Position numbers and translations under genes: made by a program. From NCBI GenBank assembly GCA_934162535.1, contig CAKPJC010000001.1, positions 62,001-126,000 of the forward strand: a stretch of DNA of 64,000 nt. Reading direction: 5' to 3'. Below, one piece after another: positions 62,841 to 64,000 of the stretch. Position 1 is the first letter of the stretch, and each line of letters opens with the position of its first letter. Origin of the DNA: an uncultured Clostridia bacterium (GTDB taxonomy: Bacteria > Bacillota > Clostridia > TANB77 > CAG-508). The notes below the pieces were generated by a model. The model worked only from the letters and a program-made list of their open reading frames with translations. It was not told the DNA's origin and did not search any database.

Positions 62841-63542
62841 ATGTCATATATAGAATTTAAAAATGTATGTAAACAATACAAAATGGGAGAGATTACTATA
62901 GATGCATTAAAAAACACTAATTTCAGTATAGAAAAAGGAGAACTAGTAGTAATAGTAGGACCATCAGGAGCGGGAAAAACCACAACCTTAAATATATTAG
63001 GTGGAATGGACAATGCAACATCAGGGCAAGTAATAGTAGATGGAAAAGAAGTAACAAAACTAAAAAACAAAGAACTAATAAAATTCAGAAGAGAAGACAT
63101 AGGGTTTGTATTTCAGTTTTATAATCTAGTGCAAAACCTAACAGCAAAAGAAAATGTTGAATTAGCAACACAGATATGTAAAAAATCATTAAATCCAGAA
63201 GAAGTAATAAAAAAAGTAGGGTTAGAAGAAAGAATGAACAACTTCCCATCACAACTATCAGGAGGAGAGCAACAAAGAGTTGCAATAGCAAGAGCAATAG
63301 CGAAAAATCCAAAACTATTATTATGTGATGAACCAACAGGAGCATTAGATTATAAAACTGGAAAACAAATACTAAAGCTATTACAAGACACTGCCAAAAA
63401 AGAAAACATGACAGTATTAATAATCACACATAATACAGCATTAGCACCAATGGCAGATAAAGTAATACATTTCAAAAACGGAACAGCAGAAAGTATAGAA
63501 ATAAATGAAAAACCACTATCAATAGACCAAATAGAATGGTAA
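62841..63542 (+). CDS. ABC transporter ATP-binding protein (MacB/LolD type)
   Basis: This 233-residue ATPase has Walker A GPSGAGKTTTLN near residue 39, Q-loop FVFQFYNLVQNLT, signature LSGGEQQRVAIARAIAKNP and Walker B LLLCDEPTGALD, with ITHN as the His switch. The motifs NLVQNLTAKENVEL and DEPTGALD are typical of MacB/FtsE-like exporters paired with FtsX-like permeases. The partner follows directly. Substrate unknown; antimicrobial peptide or lipid export is usual. Confidence 0.93.
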   Translation: MSYIEFKNVCKQYKMGEITIDALKNTNFSIEKGELVVIVGPSGAGKTTTLNILGGMDNATSGQVIVDGKEVTKLKNKELIKFRREDIGFVFQFYNLVQNLTAKENVELATQICKKSLNPEEVIKKVGLEERMNNFPSQLSGGEQQRVAIARAIAKNPKLLLCDEPTGALDYKTGKQILKLLQDTAKKENMTVLIITHNTALAPMADKVIHFKNGTAESIEINEKPLSIDQIEW

Positions 63543-63557
63543 AAGAAGGGAGAAAGC

Positions 63558-64000
63558 ATGAAAAAAGCACTTGTAAAAGACAGTATAAAAGAAATAAAAA
63601 ATACATTTAAAAGGTTCATATCTATACTGTTAATGGCATTTTTAGGAGTAGGATTTTTTGCAGGAATAAGAGCAACATCGCCAGATATGGTAGATACAAT
63701 AGACAAATACTACAAAGACCAAAATGTATATGATATACAAGTAATATCAACACTAGGACTAACACAAACAGATGCAGATGAACTTTCAAAAGTACAAGGT
63801 GTAAAAGAAGTATATTCAACATATGAAGTAGATGGAAAAATAGATGTAGAAAATGAAGAAGTTGTTACAAAAATAATAACATTAGAAGATGTAAACAAAC
63901 CGATTTTAATAGAAGGAAAAATGCCAGAAAATGTAAATGAATGTGTAGTAGAAAAATCATTTTTAACAACAAACAAAAAGAATATAGGAGACACAATACA
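63558..64000 (+). CDS. FtsX-type ABC transporter permease, N-terminal part (3' end outside window)
   Basis: ATG 63558 with AAGGGAG upstream opens 147 residues to the window end. A basic start (KKALVKDSIKEIKNTFKRF) precedes a membrane helix at about 20-39 (ISILLMAFLGVGFFAGIRAT). An extracytoplasmic MacB_PCD-like domain begins after it. It forms an exporter with the preceding ATPase. Confidence 0.85.
   Translation, partial: MKKALVKDSIKEIKNTFKRFISILLMAFLGVGFFAGIRATSPDMVDTIDKYYKDQNVYDIQVISTLGLTQTDADELSKVQGVKEVYSTYEVDGKIDVENEEVVTKIITLEDVNKPILIEGKMPENVNECVVEKSFLTTNKKNIGDTI

Overview
The window is very AT-rich, strongly strand-organised Bacillota (Clostridia-type) chromosome. It has Gram-positive style ribosome binding sites throughout, spore genes (spoVAC-spoVAD-spoVAE, a YtxC-like gene, a bofA-like gene), a monoderm type IV pilus operon, an acyl-CoA dehydratase activase typical of anaerobes, RNase J and MutS2. 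An uncultivated, endospore-forming (or once spore-forming), probably gut-associated Clostridia lineage fits best. This is an inference from gene content, not a database match.

Layout. 1-9000: an ABC permease tail, rpsO, pnp, tcdA, a ytxC-like gene, a GH57 glucan branching enzyme with a DUF4912 partner, and the infC-rpmI-rplT operon behind an L20-type leader. 9031-10921: the spoVA genes on the minus strand. 11073-20397: a type IV pilus operon (a pilM-pilN fusion, pilO, a pilP-like gene, a major pilin, prepilin peptidase, a minor pilin, pilB, pilT, pilC). 20508-23745: a ROK kinase, mtaB, a small unknown gene, and tRNA-Met and tRNA-Tyr. 23784-35356: an accessory island beside the tRNA genes, with a serine recombinase remnant, an eight-gene operon and a DinD-like gene, plus scraps that may be a decayed retroelement. 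35572-49340: housekeeping and small sporulation-type genes (M23 peptidase, rnj, gltX, a DUF951 gene, engB, serS, DUF1653, DUF2508, bofA, mazG, a U32 peptidase, a cadherin-like membrane protein, tRNA-Thr). 49581-51122: debris (a broken Rpn-type nuclease and a truncated membrane protein) and a G+C-rich single-gene cassette. 51231-64000: murC, a 1441-residue dehydratase activase, a CmpB-like membrane protein, mutS2, a surface-protein fragment, a DUF4143 ATPase and an ABC transporter.

The eight-gene operon reads as a phosphonolipid pathway. PEP mutase and phosphonopyruvate decarboxylase make phosphonoacetaldehyde. A fused cytidylyltransferase/Fe-alcohol dehydrogenase would reduce this to 2-hydroxyethylphosphonate and activate it as the CMP ester. 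A CDP-alcohol phosphotransferase would attach it to a lipid. A PlsC acyltransferase, an acyl-AMP ligase, a papain-like protein and a cobalamin-type radical SAM protein accompany them.

The most unusual signal concerns the codon CGG. Three genes (mtaB, the serine recombinase and the DUF951 gene) are broken in the standard reading at four places in total. At all four the in-frame codon is CGG. Skipping its C (+1) restores the family sequence and places a conserved glycine (GGT or GGA) there. I found no other in-frame CGG in the native AT-rich genes. The only CGG codons readable as arginine (three) lie in two less AT-rich single-gene cassettes that look imported. This suggests that CGG is not a normal arginine codon here: it may be decoded as a CGGN quadruplet for glycine or be an unassigned codon that forces a +1 shift. 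Sequencing artefact must be excluded.
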